Positions 47,606-57,490 of a DNA stretch of 64,000 nucleotides are shown here, in pieces (position 1 is the first letter of the stretch; each line of letters opens with the position of its first letter). The notes under the pieces were generated by a model that saw only the letters and a program-made list of their open reading frames with translations, was not told where the DNA came from and searched no databases. This DNA is from UBA5336 sp964415675 (lineage in GTDB: Bacteria; Pseudomonadota; Alphaproteobacteria; Caulobacterales; Hyphomonadaceae), in assembly GCA_964415675.1 (NCBI GenBank), contig CAYQBG010000010.1, positions 62,001-126,000 of the forward strand. The letters are read 5' to 3'. Made by a program: the position numbers and the translations under genes.

Positions 47606-49135
47606 ATGGGACGCTGGATTGATGGCCGTTCGCTCTTGCGCCGCCTCGATGGTCTCGCCGTCGAAGCACGCCAGGCCGTGAAGGATGCGGTAGAAGCCGC
47701 CGAAGGCCTGAGCGCGGAACTGGCAGAAACGCGCGGCGAACTGGCGGAGGCCTATGAGGCAATGTCCGAACACCAGATTGCTGCGGCGGGCGCCGGAGAG
47801 ATGGACGGCGAGGCCGCCGGATTGGCAGGACGGGTCGCTGCGCTGCTTGAGGCTCATGAGTCCTATCTGGAAAATAAGCTCGACGAACTGGAGGCCGCGG
47901 CCTCACAGGTCTCCAGGCTCGAAAGCGCCCGCGCGCGCAGGGCCGGTGTGCTGGACAAGGCGCTTGAAACTTATGAAGCCAGAGTGGCTGAAGTGGAGGC
48001 GGGGCTTGAGTCCGACGGCGCCTATCGCGACATGGTCAGTGCCCTTGGCCTGGCCGAAGGGGTCAGTGAGCATGCCCGCGCAAAGCTTGCTGTGGCGCGC
48101 AAGGATGCAGATGAGAAAGGCGCGCCGTTTCGCGCTGATCCCCTGTTCATGTATCTGTTTGAACGCGGTTACCGCACACCGGGTTACGAGGCCGGACCGC
48201 TGACACGGCTTCTCGACGGCTGGGTTGCAAACCTTTGTCATTATGACCGGTCCTGGCGAAATTTTGAACGCCTTGTCGAACTGCCCGAATGGCTCGCCGA
48301 ACATGTCGAAAAGGTTGAGGCGCGCGAAGAGACGGCCGAGGCAAGGCTGTCTGATTATGAGGCTCTTGCGCTCAAGGAGGCCGGGGCAGATGGGCTGGCT
48401 GAAAAGGTCGACAGGGCGAGGGCGGCGCTGGCGACCCTCGACGCGGAGATCGAGGCTGCCGAAGCCGAACATGGCCGGATCGCCGCAGCGCTGGATTCGG
48501 CGGAACGCGGCGAGAGCGGACCGGCCATTGAGGCGCGCGATCATCTGGCGGGCAGGCTGCCGACCCTGACTGTGCCTGAACTGCGCGTGTTGAGTTCGCA
48601 GACCCGCACGCCGGAAGACGATGCGATCGTGGACCGGCTTGTGACACTGCGCAAGGACGAGATGGCGATAGAACTTCGCCTCGAAGAGACCGCTGCGACA
48701 CTAGGTTATCGCAGGGTCGATCTCGACACAATCGAACGCACCCGCCGGAGCTTCAAGGCGAGCCGTCTTGACAGTCCCTATGTGCGGTTCGAACCCTCGT
48801 TGGTTGACGAGACCGTGGCGCGGCTCCTGGCGCGCCGGATCGATCCGCGCGATGCCGTCTCCCGTCTGGCTCGGGCGATGCGGCGGTCCTCTCCGAAGGC
48901 CGACCCCCGCTTTGGCGGACGCACTCGTTCGCGCACGCTGGGTCTGCCCGATATTGCTGTGGGTGTGGGTATGGAGATCCTGAAAGAGATCGGACGGTCG
49001 AGTCGGCGCAGTTCCGGCGGCTGGGGCGGTGGCAGCCTGCCACGCGGACGGCGCACCGGGCTTCCGTCCGCTCCCGGAACGCAGCGGTCGAAAAAGAAAT
49101 CGCGGGGCGGGTTCCGAACGGGAGGCGGCTTCTGA
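47606..49135 (+). CDS. Large coiled-coil protein with Gly/Arg-rich tail
   Basis: 509 residues from the ATG at 47606. The first part (about 1-150) and a middle part (about 240-330) are heptad-like coiled coils rich in Ala, Glu and Leu; between them a globular stretch (FMYLFERGYRTPGYEAGPLTRLLDGWVANLCHYDRSWRNFERLV) has conserved-looking aromatics. The C-terminal 50 residues are low complexity, Ser/Gly/Arg-rich, ending GGFRTGGGF. I recognise no named domain. Co-transcribed with the TelA-like and DUF6384 genes; no signal peptide or membrane span. Confidence 0.7.
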   Translation: MGRWIDGRSLLRRLDGLAVEARQAVKDAVEAAEGLSAELAETRGELAEAYEAMSEHQIAAAGAGEMDGEAAGLAGRVAALLEAHESYLENKLDELEAAASQVSRLESARARRAGVLDKALETYEARVAEVEAGLESDGAYRDMVSALGLAEGVSEHARAKLAVARKDADEKGAPFRADPLFMYLFERGYRTPGYEAGPLTRLLDGWVANLCHYDRSWRNFERLVELPEWLAEHVEKVEAREETAEARLSDYEALALKEAGADGLAEKVDRARAALATLDAEIEAAEAEHGRIAAALDSAERGESGPAIEARDHLAGRLPTLTVPELRVLSSQTRTPEDDAIVDRLVTLRKDEMAIELRLEETAATLGYRRVDLDTIERTRRSFKASRLDSPYVRFEPSLVDETVARLLARRIDPRDAVSRLARAMRRSSPKADPRFGGRTRSRTLGLPDIAVGVGMEILKEIGRSSRRSSGGWGGGSLPRGRRTGLPSAPGTQRSKKKSRGGFRTGGGF

Positions 49136-49358
49136 TCAAATCTGAACAGGCTCGCCCGGAATCGCCACGCTGCGCCGGAGCTGAAGCAGGGTATTCCCAA
49201 ATGGAATCTCCCGCCGCTTCAAGTCCTTGTTGTGACGCGTTCCCTGACGGCGGGCCGGGGCCCACTTCGCCTGGAAATGCTTTAGGATGAGGGGGGCAAG
49301 TCGTCCCGCGAGCGGCTCCGATAGCAGTGGGAAACTGTCCGGGAGGTCAGGCCGAGCG

Positions 49359-51434
49359 TCACTCGACCCGCTGGCAGACGGGCGGCAGGCGCGGCGCATC
49401 AAAAACAACACCGCCGGAGGCGAGGCAGACGCCATTGTCCATGGCCAGCACGTCCAGCGCCACGAGACCGGCATTGTCTTCAGACACATCGCGGATCACC
49501 TTGTCCACCGGATATTTGACGGTATCGTCCGCTTTGGCGGCGCAGGTGAACGTGCAGCGATAAGCAATGGATTCTGCTTCGATCACATCTTCGGCAGCCT
49601 GTTGCGGTATCTGCCGGCGGGTGCGCATCCGCGACACGGGTTCGGGCACTATGGTGGCCGCCAACTGCATTTCCGGCCTGGACGATGGGCGCTGGGCAGG
49701 TGCTTCCGGGCTGGCCGGCATTGCGGCAGGTTCGCTGCTGATGGGCGCAACCGGCTCCGGCTTGTCGACTGCGGGCGCAGGCTCGGTGGCGGTCGCCTCT
49801 GGCTCGCCGACGCGCGGCTGTGGGCTGGCCGTATCGTCGGCGATGGGCAAGGTCGCTGCGACCTGCCGGGTCGCAACCTGTCCGTCGGCGGCCGCCCGGG
49901 TCCGAACTGCGGTGGCCTGACGATCGGCCTCGGCCACCACCTCATCAACGATCACTGATGCGGCCATCACGGGGAGCCGGGAGCTTGCCACCGCATGTAT
50001 CGTATTCCCGCCCGCCCCGGTTCCGGCATCCGGAGATGTGTCTGTCGGTGGCAGGTCTGCAAATAATGGCGCCTCGGCGGCCATGTTTTCATAACCGCTG
50101 GGGAATGCGCCATCTGCCGACAGGCGCATCATGAGCATGTCAGTGTTCCCCGCCAGTGGATCGGTGAGTGATCCGCCCGCGATGATCGTGCCATCTGGGG
50201 TCACATGAATATCCTCGAAGATCGAATTCGTCCGGTTGGCCCGCGAACGGGTCCAGAGTTCGCGTCCATCTTCACCATAGCTCGCCAGCCAGATCTCTCC
50301 GGCGCCGTCGGCATGGCGGGGCTCACCAATCACCTGATAGCCTCGCCCGGCATGCCGCGCGAGGACGTGACGACCATATTCATTGAGCGGTGTCACCTCG
50401 CGGACCCATACGGGTGTGCCAAACGTATCGTACACAAAAAGGCCCGCCGGTTCGCCCGCCACGAGAAGCCCGACGCGATCATTGTCCAGCCGCGCATCGG
50501 CGAGACGGGCAGTCTGGCCGCGATACACCTCGCGCTCCCAGGCCAGCCGTCCGCGATGATCGAAACGGCGCAGCGATACAATCTGTCCGCCCTCACCATC
50601 CGATGAAGCCAGCGCAAGCAGGGCCCCGCCTTCGCCAGCAGCGGCCACGGTGAGATTGGCAGTCGCCTCGCCAGCGTTCAGATTATGGCGCCAGAGACTC
50701 TTGCCCTGGCCGTCGAGACGCATCAGCCGAACCTGTCCGCTGGCATTGCCATCTACAATTGCAATCAGGGTCTCGTCATCATGTCCAGCCGAAACGTCGC
50801 CCCAGGCCGTGTCGGATGGTGAGGAAAAACGCCGCGACCAGAGAACCTTGCCCGTGCCGTCCGTGCGCGCGAAGCCAAGATCGGCGTCGACCCAGTGCAG
50901 GACCCGGCTGCCACCATCGGGCGCGAGCGCAATTTTCGATATCCGTCCGATCCGCGAATTGTCGATCTCCTGGCGGGTCTGCAGACGTCCGCGACGATCG
51001 GTCCTGATAAGATGGCCGACACTGCTGTCGCGACCTTCCATGCCGAGGCTGAGCCCTGCAAAGACCATGTCGCCGCCAGCCGTCTCAGTGACTGCCGTGA
51101 TCGTATCGAACTCGCGGCCGCCGATCACATGCGACCAGGGCGCGCCTTCCGGGACGCTGTGTTCTGTAAAACCCGGCAAAGGGCGGTCTGCGGCGAAAGC
51201 TTCGCCGCGATTTTCTTGCCATTCACCTGTGCCGAAAGCTGCACCCGCGATAACGAACAGGGTCAGCAATATTCCGAATGTCACGGTCAGCGCGAATCCG
51301 GCGCGGCGGAACATACGGACCATTCCGAACAGTGTATGTCTCGCGATCTGGGCCACCCGGGTGACGTCCTCCAGCCTCTTGACCAATCCCGAGCGCACCC
51401 GCAAAACCGACCGGTGTGCATGGGGATTTCCCAC
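49359..51434 (-). CDS. Membrane-anchored beta-propeller-like protein
   Basis: 691 residues from a GTG at 51434; Met codons at 51323 and 51314 are alternatives. One membrane span (about 47-67, FALTVTFGILLTLFVIAGAAF) is followed by a repeated four-stranded motif (GQGKSLWRHNL, RGRLAWEREV, FGTPVWVREV, DGRELWTRSR) with W at near-constant spacing of about 45-50 residues, typical of PQQ-like or WD-like propellers. A long Ala/Pro/Glu-rich linker (about 480-600) leads to a small C-terminal domain with four cysteines (YRCTFTC, GVCLASG, PPVCQRV). Role unknown; no catalytic residues seen. Confidence 0.65.
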   Translation of the reverse strand: MGNPHAHRSVLRVRSGLVKRLEDVTRVAQIARHTLFGMVRMFRRAGFALTVTFGILLTLFVIAGAAFGTGEWQENRGEAFAADRPLPGFTEHSVPEGAPWSHVIGGREFDTITAVTETAGGDMVFAGLSLGMEGRDSSVGHLIRTDRRGRLQTRQEIDNSRIGRISKIALAPDGGSRVLHWVDADLGFARTDGTGKVLWSRRFSSPSDTAWGDVSAGHDDETLIAIVDGNASGQVRLMRLDGQGKSLWRHNLNAGEATANLTVAAAGEGGALLALASSDGEGGQIVSLRRFDHRGRLAWEREVYRGQTARLADARLDNDRVGLLVAGEPAGLFVYDTFGTPVWVREVTPLNEYGRHVLARHAGRGYQVIGEPRHADGAGEIWLASYGEDGRELWTRSRANRTNSIFEDIHVTPDGTIIAGGSLTDPLAGNTDMLMMRLSADGAFPSGYENMAAEAPLFADLPPTDTSPDAGTGAGGNTIHAVASSRLPVMAASVIVDEVVAEADRQATAVRTRAAADGQVATRQVAATLPIADDTASPQPRVGEPEATATEPAPAVDKPEPVAPISSEPAAMPASPEAPAQRPSSRPEMQLAATIVPEPVSRMRTRRQIPQQAAEDVIEAESIAYRCTFTCAAKADDTVKYPVDKVIRDVSEDNAGLVALDVLAMDNGVCLASGGVVFDAPRLPPVCQRVE

Positions 51435-51560
51435 AGGACGGGATTATGTATCATCGATGAAATTTAAGCAAACTTTTACCAAATTTCAGCCGGTGAAGCG
51501 CTGGACCTGTTGCCAAATTGCACAAAATTCGCCCGTGAGGGGATCATGAGCCTTGGCTGA

Positions 51561-53015
51561 TCACCCACCAAGCGATCTGTGGACTGCGATCCGGGCACGA
51601 ATAACGGAATAGGCCGCAATGGCTGCGCCGTCTTCCGCCCGGAGATGTTCGCGCTGAGCATCAAGAAGGCTGAGCAAGCTTTCAGCGCCGGCCTCATAAC
51701 GCGCATTGACGAGACGCAGCGTCTCCCGGCTCGCGGCCAGTGCCCTGCGGCGTAAGATCGCTTCTTCGACAGCCGCATTGTAGCGCATCAGCGCGGCATC
51801 TGTTTCGGTCAGGGCCGACAGAACAGCCTGTTCGAAGCTGATGGCGGCGGTTCGCATCCGGGCTCGGGAAAGATCGATATTTGCAAGTGTTCGGGGATAG
51901 TTGAAAATTCCCCAGCTGAGGCGCGGCCCGAAGGAATAGCCGAATGCGCCCGGGTCGCTCAATCCCGCCGGGCTGGTGGCACTGAGCGAAGTCGATGCGC
52001 CGAGGCTCAGGCCCGGATAAAGGTCGCTTGCGGCCACCTGCACACCGGCCGCAGCCGCGCGAAGTTGTAATTCGGCACCGCGCACATCCGGGCGGCGTCG
52101 GAGAAGTCCGGCGGGGTCGCCGATCGCGATCGGCTCGGCGCTGGCGTCTGTGACCAACACCCGCGCGCGTGCTTCTGCACGAGGCGCGAATTGTTCCTCG
52201 AATTGCGGAACGGTGAGACCGGTCAGCACGGCGAGCCCGGCCACGGCATCTGCGCGCGCACTGCCGAGTGCGGTCAGGCTTGCCCGGGTATTGGCGACGA
52301 GGCCCTCTTGGCGCGTGAGGTCGAGGCGGGCCCTTTCGCCAGCTTCGACAAGTTGCCGTGTCAGCGCCAGCACTTCTTCCTGTCGGGCAATGGCGTCTTG
52401 CGCGATCGCTCTGCGCGCCTCGATCTCCATGAGGCTGAACCAGGCGGTTGTGGCCTCTCCGACAAGCATGCGGCGCAGGTCTGCGCGGGAGGCTTCTGCG
52501 CTGGCGAGGCCGGCCTCAGCCTGATCGATCCCGCCGCGTATACGGCCGAAAAGGTCGATTTCCCAGCTGGCGTCGCCGCCGAGCGTGTAGAGATCGATCG
52601 CGCTGGGCGAGATTGCACTGGCGCCGGGAAAGCCGCTGCCCTCAAAAGTCGCCGTGCCCTGCTGCTGGCGATTGTAAGCGGCTGAGACACCGCCGGCGGG
52701 GATCAGCCCCGCACGGGCCAGGTCGAGACTCGCTGCGGCTTCGGTCACGCGAGACGTCGCAGCTTCGAGGGAGAGGTTTCGTGCATCGACCGTCTCGATC
52801 AGCGCAATGAGGGCCCGATCACCGAAGGCGATCCACCAGTCAGATTGCGGCGCCTCGCCCGGGGCGAGCAGCGGCCCATCGCCGGCAACGAATGCAGGCT
52901 GGCTGATATCGCTGCCTGGAACCGGCGGCGGCGGATTGAAATTCGCACACGCACAAAGTGTGCCCGTGGCCAGGAGGCCAGCTATCCGAGAGAGAACCTG
53001 AATATAACTCGCCAT
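51561..53015 (-). CDS. Outer-membrane efflux lipoprotein (NodT/OprM type)
   Basis: 484 residues from the ATG at 53015. A lipoprotein-type signal peptide (GTLCACANFNPPPP) is followed by two OEP repeats with the periplasmic helices and beta strands of TolC-like channels; WWIAFGDRALIALIETVDARN and GGDASWEIDLFGRIRGG are family landmarks. It is divergent from the adaptor and RND pump genes, with which it would form a tripartite efflux complex. The shared 75-base gap holds a palindrome described separately. Confidence 0.92.
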   Translation of the reverse strand: MASYIQVLSRIAGLLATGTLCACANFNPPPPVPGSDISQPAFVAGDGPLLAPGEAPQSDWWIAFGDRALIALIETVDARNLSLEAATSRVTEAAASLDLARAGLIPAGGVSAAYNRQQQGTATFEGSGFPGASAISPSAIDLYTLGGDASWEIDLFGRIRGGIDQAEAGLASAEASRADLRRMLVGEATTAWFSLMEIEARRAIAQDAIARQEEVLALTRQLVEAGERARLDLTRQEGLVANTRASLTALGSARADAVAGLAVLTGLTVPQFEEQFAPRAEARARVLVTDASAEPIAIGDPAGLLRRRPDVRGAELQLRAAAAGVQVAASDLYPGLSLGASTSLSATSPAGLSDPGAFGYSFGPRLSWGIFNYPRTLANIDLSRARMRTAAISFEQAVLSALTETDAALMRYNAAVEEAILRRRALAASRETLRLVNARYEAGAESLLSLLDAQREHLRAEDGAAIAAYSVIRARIAVHRSLGG

Positions 53016-53032
53016 CTCTTTGAATCCGCTTG

Positions 53033-53057
53033 AACCTGATCTTAATTCGATCAGGTT
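53033..53057. promoter_or_regulatory. Palindromic operator candidate between divergent efflux genes
   Basis: AACCTGATC (53033-53041) and GATCAGGTT (53049-53057) are exact inverted 9-mers around seven bases. It lies between the outer-membrane factor gene and the adaptor gene, 18 and 34 bases from their start codons. This is the expected size and place for a TetR- or MarR-type repressor site. No regulator gene adjoins the locus. Confidence 0.6.
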
Positions 53058-53090
53058 ACTCGTCACCTGTCGCAATCGCGAAAGCAACCC

Positions 53091-54317
53091 ATGCCCGTTC
53101 CCGATCGAGACGAAGATACGGCGCGCAGGCAATTGCGTGCGCAAAGAGCGTCATGGCTCTGGATCCTTGTGGGGAGCCTCTGCCTCGGCGGCGGCACCGG
53201 GATTTACTTCTTGGCGTCTGAATCCGGGTCGGCTCCGGCCGGTGCCGCCACGTCGCGCGCAGAAGATGCCACGCTCGTCGAAACGGTAACGGCAACCGCG
53301 AGAACAGGGGAATTCACGATCACTGCACCCGGTCGGCTACAGCCGCGTCAGACACTTGAGATTGTGGGCGAAGTCGCCGGTAAGGTCACCCGGATGCACC
53401 CTGATCTGGCTCGTGGTGGCCGGATCGAGGCTGGCGAGATGCTCTTGCGGATTGATCCGGGTGATTACCGCGCTGACCTTGCGCAGGCCGAGGCGCAACT
53501 GGCAACCGCGCAGGCGAATCTCAAACGGGTCGTCGCCGAGCAGGCCCGCCAGGCCCGGCTGGCCGAAATCGGGGCAACGCCACAGGCGGCCCTGGAAGCG
53601 GCCGTTGCCGGCGAAGCGGAAGCACGAGCGACTTTGCGACAGGCTGAAGCCCGGCTGGACATTGCGAGTCGCAACCTGTCGAAGACGACCATCAGGTCGC
53701 CATTTCCTGCCCTGGTGATGTCCGAGAGTGTCAGCGAGGACACTTACGTGGCGCCGGGGCGCGAACTTGCGCGGATCATGGACACGCGGGTCGGGGAAAT
53801 CGCAGCCGGACTGTCGCCGGAAGATGTGGATGCGGTGCGTGCGGCAATCGCTCAATCCGGCAAGACAGCCCTGGCTGTTCGGGCGGTTCCGAATCAGGGC
53901 TCGCTCAGCTCGCTGAAGCTTGACGGATATCTTGACGGTTTCTCCCCCGCCATTGATCCGTCCTCGCGGACCGTGACGGCGATTGCGGTCTTCCCCGGCG
54001 CCTTTGCCGTTGAGAATGATGGCAGGGTCTTCGCCGATGATTTCATGACGCTCGAGATAGAAGCGCTTGCCGAGGGCACGGTCTTCGAATTGCCTGAGGG
54101 AGCCCTCCGGCGTGACAGTTTCGTCTGGCGGCTGGACGAAGACCGCCGCCTGGTCCGCACGCCCGTTGAACCGGTCCAGCGCCGTGATGGCAGGGTGATC
54201 CTGCGCGCCCTGGATGATCTCGACGGCGCCGAAGTCATGATCACACCGCTGGCCGAGGAAACCGAGGGCATGCTGGTGCAAACCGCAAGGGATGCCTCGG
54301 CGGCGGGTGCACCGTGA
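53091..54317 (+). CDS. RND efflux periplasmic adaptor (HlyD/MFP family)
   Basis: 408 residues. One N-terminal membrane anchor (WLWILVGSLCLGGGTGIYFL), a beta-barrel and lipoyl domain (RLQPRQTLEIVGEVAGKVTRM, LDIASRNLSKTTIRSPF) split by an alpha-helical hairpin (ADLAQAEAQLATAQANLKRVVAEQARQARL). It links the inner-membrane pump to the outer-membrane channel. Stop overlaps the start of the pump gene (GTGA), and the outer-membrane gene is divergent. Confidence 0.93.
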   Translation: MPVPDRDEDTARRQLRAQRASWLWILVGSLCLGGGTGIYFLASESGSAPAGAATSRAEDATLVETVTATARTGEFTITAPGRLQPRQTLEIVGEVAGKVTRMHPDLARGGRIEAGEMLLRIDPGDYRADLAQAEAQLATAQANLKRVVAEQARQARLAEIGATPQAALEAAVAGEAEARATLRQAEARLDIASRNLSKTTIRSPFPALVMSESVSEDTYVAPGRELARIMDTRVGEIAAGLSPEDVDAVRAAIAQSGKTALAVRAVPNQGSLSSLKLDGYLDGFSPAIDPSSRTVTAIAVFPGAFAVENDGRVFADDFMTLEIEALAEGTVFELPEGALRRDSFVWRLDEDRRLVRTPVEPVQRRDGRVILRALDDLDGAEVMITPLAEETEGMLVQTARDASAAGAP

Positions 54318-57300
54318 AAGGGCTGATCCGCGCTGCGCTGGCCAACCGGGTCGCGGCCAACCTGGTCGCTTTCCTTCTGGTCGTGGCCGGTCTCATCGCC
54401 GTGCAGACGCTGAATGTCCGCCTGTTCCCGCAGATCGATCTGAAGGCTGTGGCCATCACCGTCCCTTATCCCGGCGCCACGCCAAACGAGGTCGAAACCT
54501 CTGTTGTCAAGCCGATCGAGGAAAGGCTCGAGGGGCTTGAGGGCGTTCGCCAGATCACAGGGCTGGCCGCCAAGAATGTCGCCAGCGTGATCGTCGATCT
54601 CGAACAGGGCACCGACAACTCGGCCATGCTGGACGATATCCAGACCGAAATCGACCGGATCACCGTCTTGCCGCAGGAGGCAGAAGAGCCGCAGGTAATA
54701 CTTGCCGAGGCACAGGAACTTGCGCTTCAGATCGTCATCTATGGAGCGTTGGAAGCCGACGCGCTGAAGAAGCTTGCTGAACGGGTCCGCGAGGACCTCA
54801 CGGGGTTCGACAGCGTCTCGCGCGTGACGATCGGCGGCGTGCCGGACTACCTGATCGACGTTTCTGTCGCCCCGGCGACCTTGCAGGCGCTGGGCCTGCC
54901 TCTGACCGCTATCGCCGATGCCGTCGCGGCCCAGAGCCTCGACCTGTCGGGTGGAGAGATCGAGACAGATACCCAGAGGGTGCTTCTGCGCTCGGTCGGC
55001 GAGCGGCGCACCGGAACGGGCTTCGAGACCGTGGTCGTACGGTCCGGCGCCACCGGCACGCCCGTCCTGCTTGGCGATATTGCCAAGATACGGGACGGCC
55101 TGTCGGAACAGCCTGTCCGGGCTGTTTATGATGGCCAGCCGGCGGTGTTTGTCTCGATATTTCGGGTTGGCGACCAGAAGATCCTGGATCTCGCAAAAGC
55201 GGTGCGCACTTATGTCGATACCGAGCTGGATGCGGTGCTTCCGGCGGGTGTGTCCGGCAAATTGTGGCGCGACGATGCGACGATTCTTGAGGACCGGATC
55301 AATCTGCTGGCACGCAATGCGGCGCTGGGTCTGATCCTGGTCGGCCTTTTGCTCATGGCCTTTCTTGATCTGCGCATCGCTTTCTGGGTGGCGGTCGGGG
55401 TGGCTGTTGCCTTTGTCGGCGCATTCCTTCTGATGGCCATGTTCGATGTGAGCATCAATCAGTTGTCCCTGTTCGGCTTCATCCTGGCCATCGGGATCGT
55501 CGTCGATGACGCCATTGTGGTGGGAGAGAATATCCATTCCGAATGGCGCCAGCGGCCCGACGAGCCAATGGCAGCCGCTGAAAGAGGCGCGATCCGCGTG
55601 GCGACGCCGGTCCTGTTCTCTGTATCGACCACGATTGCCGCCTTTGTGCCCCTTCTGTTCGTGCCCGGCACATTCGGCCAGTTCCTTGGCCCGATCGCTG
55701 CAGTGGTGATCATCGTGCTTTTATTGTCATTGGTCGAAAGCTTCGTGGTGCTGCCACGGCATCTTTCGAATCTTCAGCCGGGTCAGCCGGGACGTTTCTC
55801 GCCCCGCCGCCTGGCCGATCCGGTTCGCGATTTCGTCGCCGCCTGGCTGCGCAGCTTCAAGGACGGGCCGTTGCGCGCGTCCATCGGCTTTTGCGTGTAC
55901 CGCCCGGCAATGGTGTTGATGATGGCCGCGGGCGTGTTCGTCGCATCCTTGTCAACGATGGCGAGCGGACATGTGAAATTCATCTTCTTTCCGGAGGTCG
56001 AAGGCGATTATGTCACGGCGGAACTGGAATTGTCCGAGGCGACCTCTGAATTGCAGACCGTTCGGTTCGCTGAGGAGATTGCCAGCGCAGCCGGTCAGGC
56101 CGCCGCGCGTGTCAGCGCATCCGATCAGGCGCTCGACGGAGTGTTGTGGAGTCTCGGAGCGGCGAGCGCGGCTGATGAGCCGGTCGCACATCCTGATGGT
56201 GGGGCGGCTGCGAATGTCGCCTTTATCGTCGCCCGGGTCGAGACGGCGGCCACGCGCGATTTCACCGCTGTGGAATTCGAGAATGCCTGGCGTGAGGCGA
56301 CCGGGGAAATTCCGGGCGCGCAGAAACTCAGTTTCAGTTCGAACCTTGTCGGGGTCGGTGCGCCGATCCTTCTGGAGGTCAGCGCCCGCAAGGACGCCGA
56401 TACAAGGGCAGCGGTCGCCGAGATCCGCAAAGCGCTGATCGAGCGTTCGGGGGTCTTTGATGTGCGTGATGACCGTTTCCGGACCACAGATGAGATTCGC
56501 ATCGAGCTTAAGGAACTGGCTCGCAGCTACGGCATCACACAGGCGCAGCTGGCCTCGGAGGTGCGCGCCGCCTTTTTCGGGGCCGAAGCGGCCAGGGTGC
56601 AGCGCGACCGTGAGGAAATCGAGGTGCGCGTTCGCCTGCCGGAGGCGGCGCGAAATTCCCTGGAGACGATAAATCGACTCAGGATTCCTGTCGGCAATGG
56701 ATTTGTACCGATTGGAAGCCTGGCTGAGCTTACCATTGCCCCGGCTCCGGCGACAATCAGGCGGATCGACGGGCGCCGCGTTTATGAGATCAGCGCCGAT
56801 GTCGACACGCGTGTCACAACAGCGTCCGCCGTGATCAACGAGATTATGGAAACCCTCCAGCCGGATCTCGCCAGCCAATATGACGGACTGGAGATCGGTC
56901 TTGGCGGCGAGCAGGAGGAACAGGCCCGGGCGGCCCCTGCCATGGCGCGCAATTTTGTGCTGGCGCTGTTGGTGATTTACGCCCTTCTTGCGCTGAGTTT
57001 CCGCTCATACTCCCAGCCGATCATTGTTATGCTGGCCATTCCGTTCGGCTTCATGGGCGGTTTGCTTGGCCATGCAGCGCTGGGCCTGAATCTGACACTC
57101 CTGTCGATGTTCGGGATTATCGGCCTGTCTGGCGTGATCATCAACAATGCGCTTATGGCGATCGACTTCATCAATGAACGACTGGGCCGGGGAATGCAGG
57201 CTGAAGCGGCAGTGACCGAAGCGATGCTGGACCGGTTCCGTGCAATCCTGCTGACCACGCTGACCACTTTTCTCGGGGTGACGCCGATCATTCTTGAAAC

Positions 57301-57490
57301 CAGCGTCCAGGCGCAGTTCCTCGTTCCCACGGCGGTGGCGCTGGGCTTTGGTATCCTGATTGGCACCAGCGTGCTGATCTTTATCCTGCCGGCTCTGTCG
57401 ATCCTGCACCTGAAACTGTTCGGCCATCCCAATCTTGAGAGCCAGGGCCGGGCCGGTGGGAGCAGCATGGAGGTGCGGTCCGGTCATTGA
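54314..57490 (+). CDS. RND efflux pump permease (AcrB/HAE-like)
   Basis: 1058 residues, GTG start overlapping the adaptor stop. Twelve membrane spans are expected; the first is at about 12-30, and the proton-relay segment GIVVDDAIVVGENIHSEW, with its twin aspartates, falls near residue 395-412. VPYPGATPNEVETSVVKPIEERL and the two large periplasmic loops follow the AcrB layout. It is a proton-driven efflux pump whose substrates (drugs, detergents, or others) cannot be read from sequence. It carries a comparatively acidic loop at about 600-650. Confidence 0.95.
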   Translation: MKGLIRAALANRVAANLVAFLLVVAGLIAVQTLNVRLFPQIDLKAVAITVPYPGATPNEVETSVVKPIEERLEGLEGVRQITGLAAKNVASVIVDLEQGTDNSAMLDDIQTEIDRITVLPQEAEEPQVILAEAQELALQIVIYGALEADALKKLAERVREDLTGFDSVSRVTIGGVPDYLIDVSVAPATLQALGLPLTAIADAVAAQSLDLSGGEIETDTQRVLLRSVGERRTGTGFETVVVRSGATGTPVLLGDIAKIRDGLSEQPVRAVYDGQPAVFVSIFRVGDQKILDLAKAVRTYVDTELDAVLPAGVSGKLWRDDATILEDRINLLARNAALGLILVGLLLMAFLDLRIAFWVAVGVAVAFVGAFLLMAMFDVSINQLSLFGFILAIGIVVDDAIVVGENIHSEWRQRPDEPMAAAERGAIRVATPVLFSVSTTIAAFVPLLFVPGTFGQFLGPIAAVVIIVLLLSLVESFVVLPRHLSNLQPGQPGRFSPRRLADPVRDFVAAWLRSFKDGPLRASIGFCVYRPAMVLMMAAGVFVASLSTMASGHVKFIFFPEVEGDYVTAELELSEATSELQTVRFAEEIASAAGQAAARVSASDQALDGVLWSLGAASAADEPVAHPDGGAAANVAFIVARVETAATRDFTAVEFENAWREATGEIPGAQKLSFSSNLVGVGAPILLEVSARKDADTRAAVAEIRKALIERSGVFDVRDDRFRTTDEIRIELKELARSYGITQAQLASEVRAAFFGAEAARVQRDREEIEVRVRLPEAARNSLETINRLRIPVGNGFVPIGSLAELTIAPAPATIRRIDGRRVYEISADVDTRVTTASAVINEIMETLQPDLASQYDGLEIGLGGEQEEQARAAPAMARNFVLALLVIYALLALSFRSYSQPIIVMLAIPFGFMGGLLGHAALGLNLTLLSMFGIIGLSGVIINNALMAIDFINERLGRGMQAEAAVTEAMLDRFRAILLTTLTTFLGVTPIILETSVQAQFLVPTAVALGFGILIGTSVLIFILPALSILHLKLFGHPNLESQGRAGGSSMEVRSGH

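Noticed and set aside
49136..49358. Extra gene or terminator in the convergent gap after the coiled-coil gene
   Set aside because: One minus-strand frame crosses it but only as an extension of an overlap with the propeller gene; no hairpin with a T-run was found.
53894..55537. 547-codon open frame on the minus strand across the RND adaptor and pump genes
   Set aside because: Antisense to two clear genes, no family resemblance, no ribosome binding site; long antisense frames are expected at this GC content.
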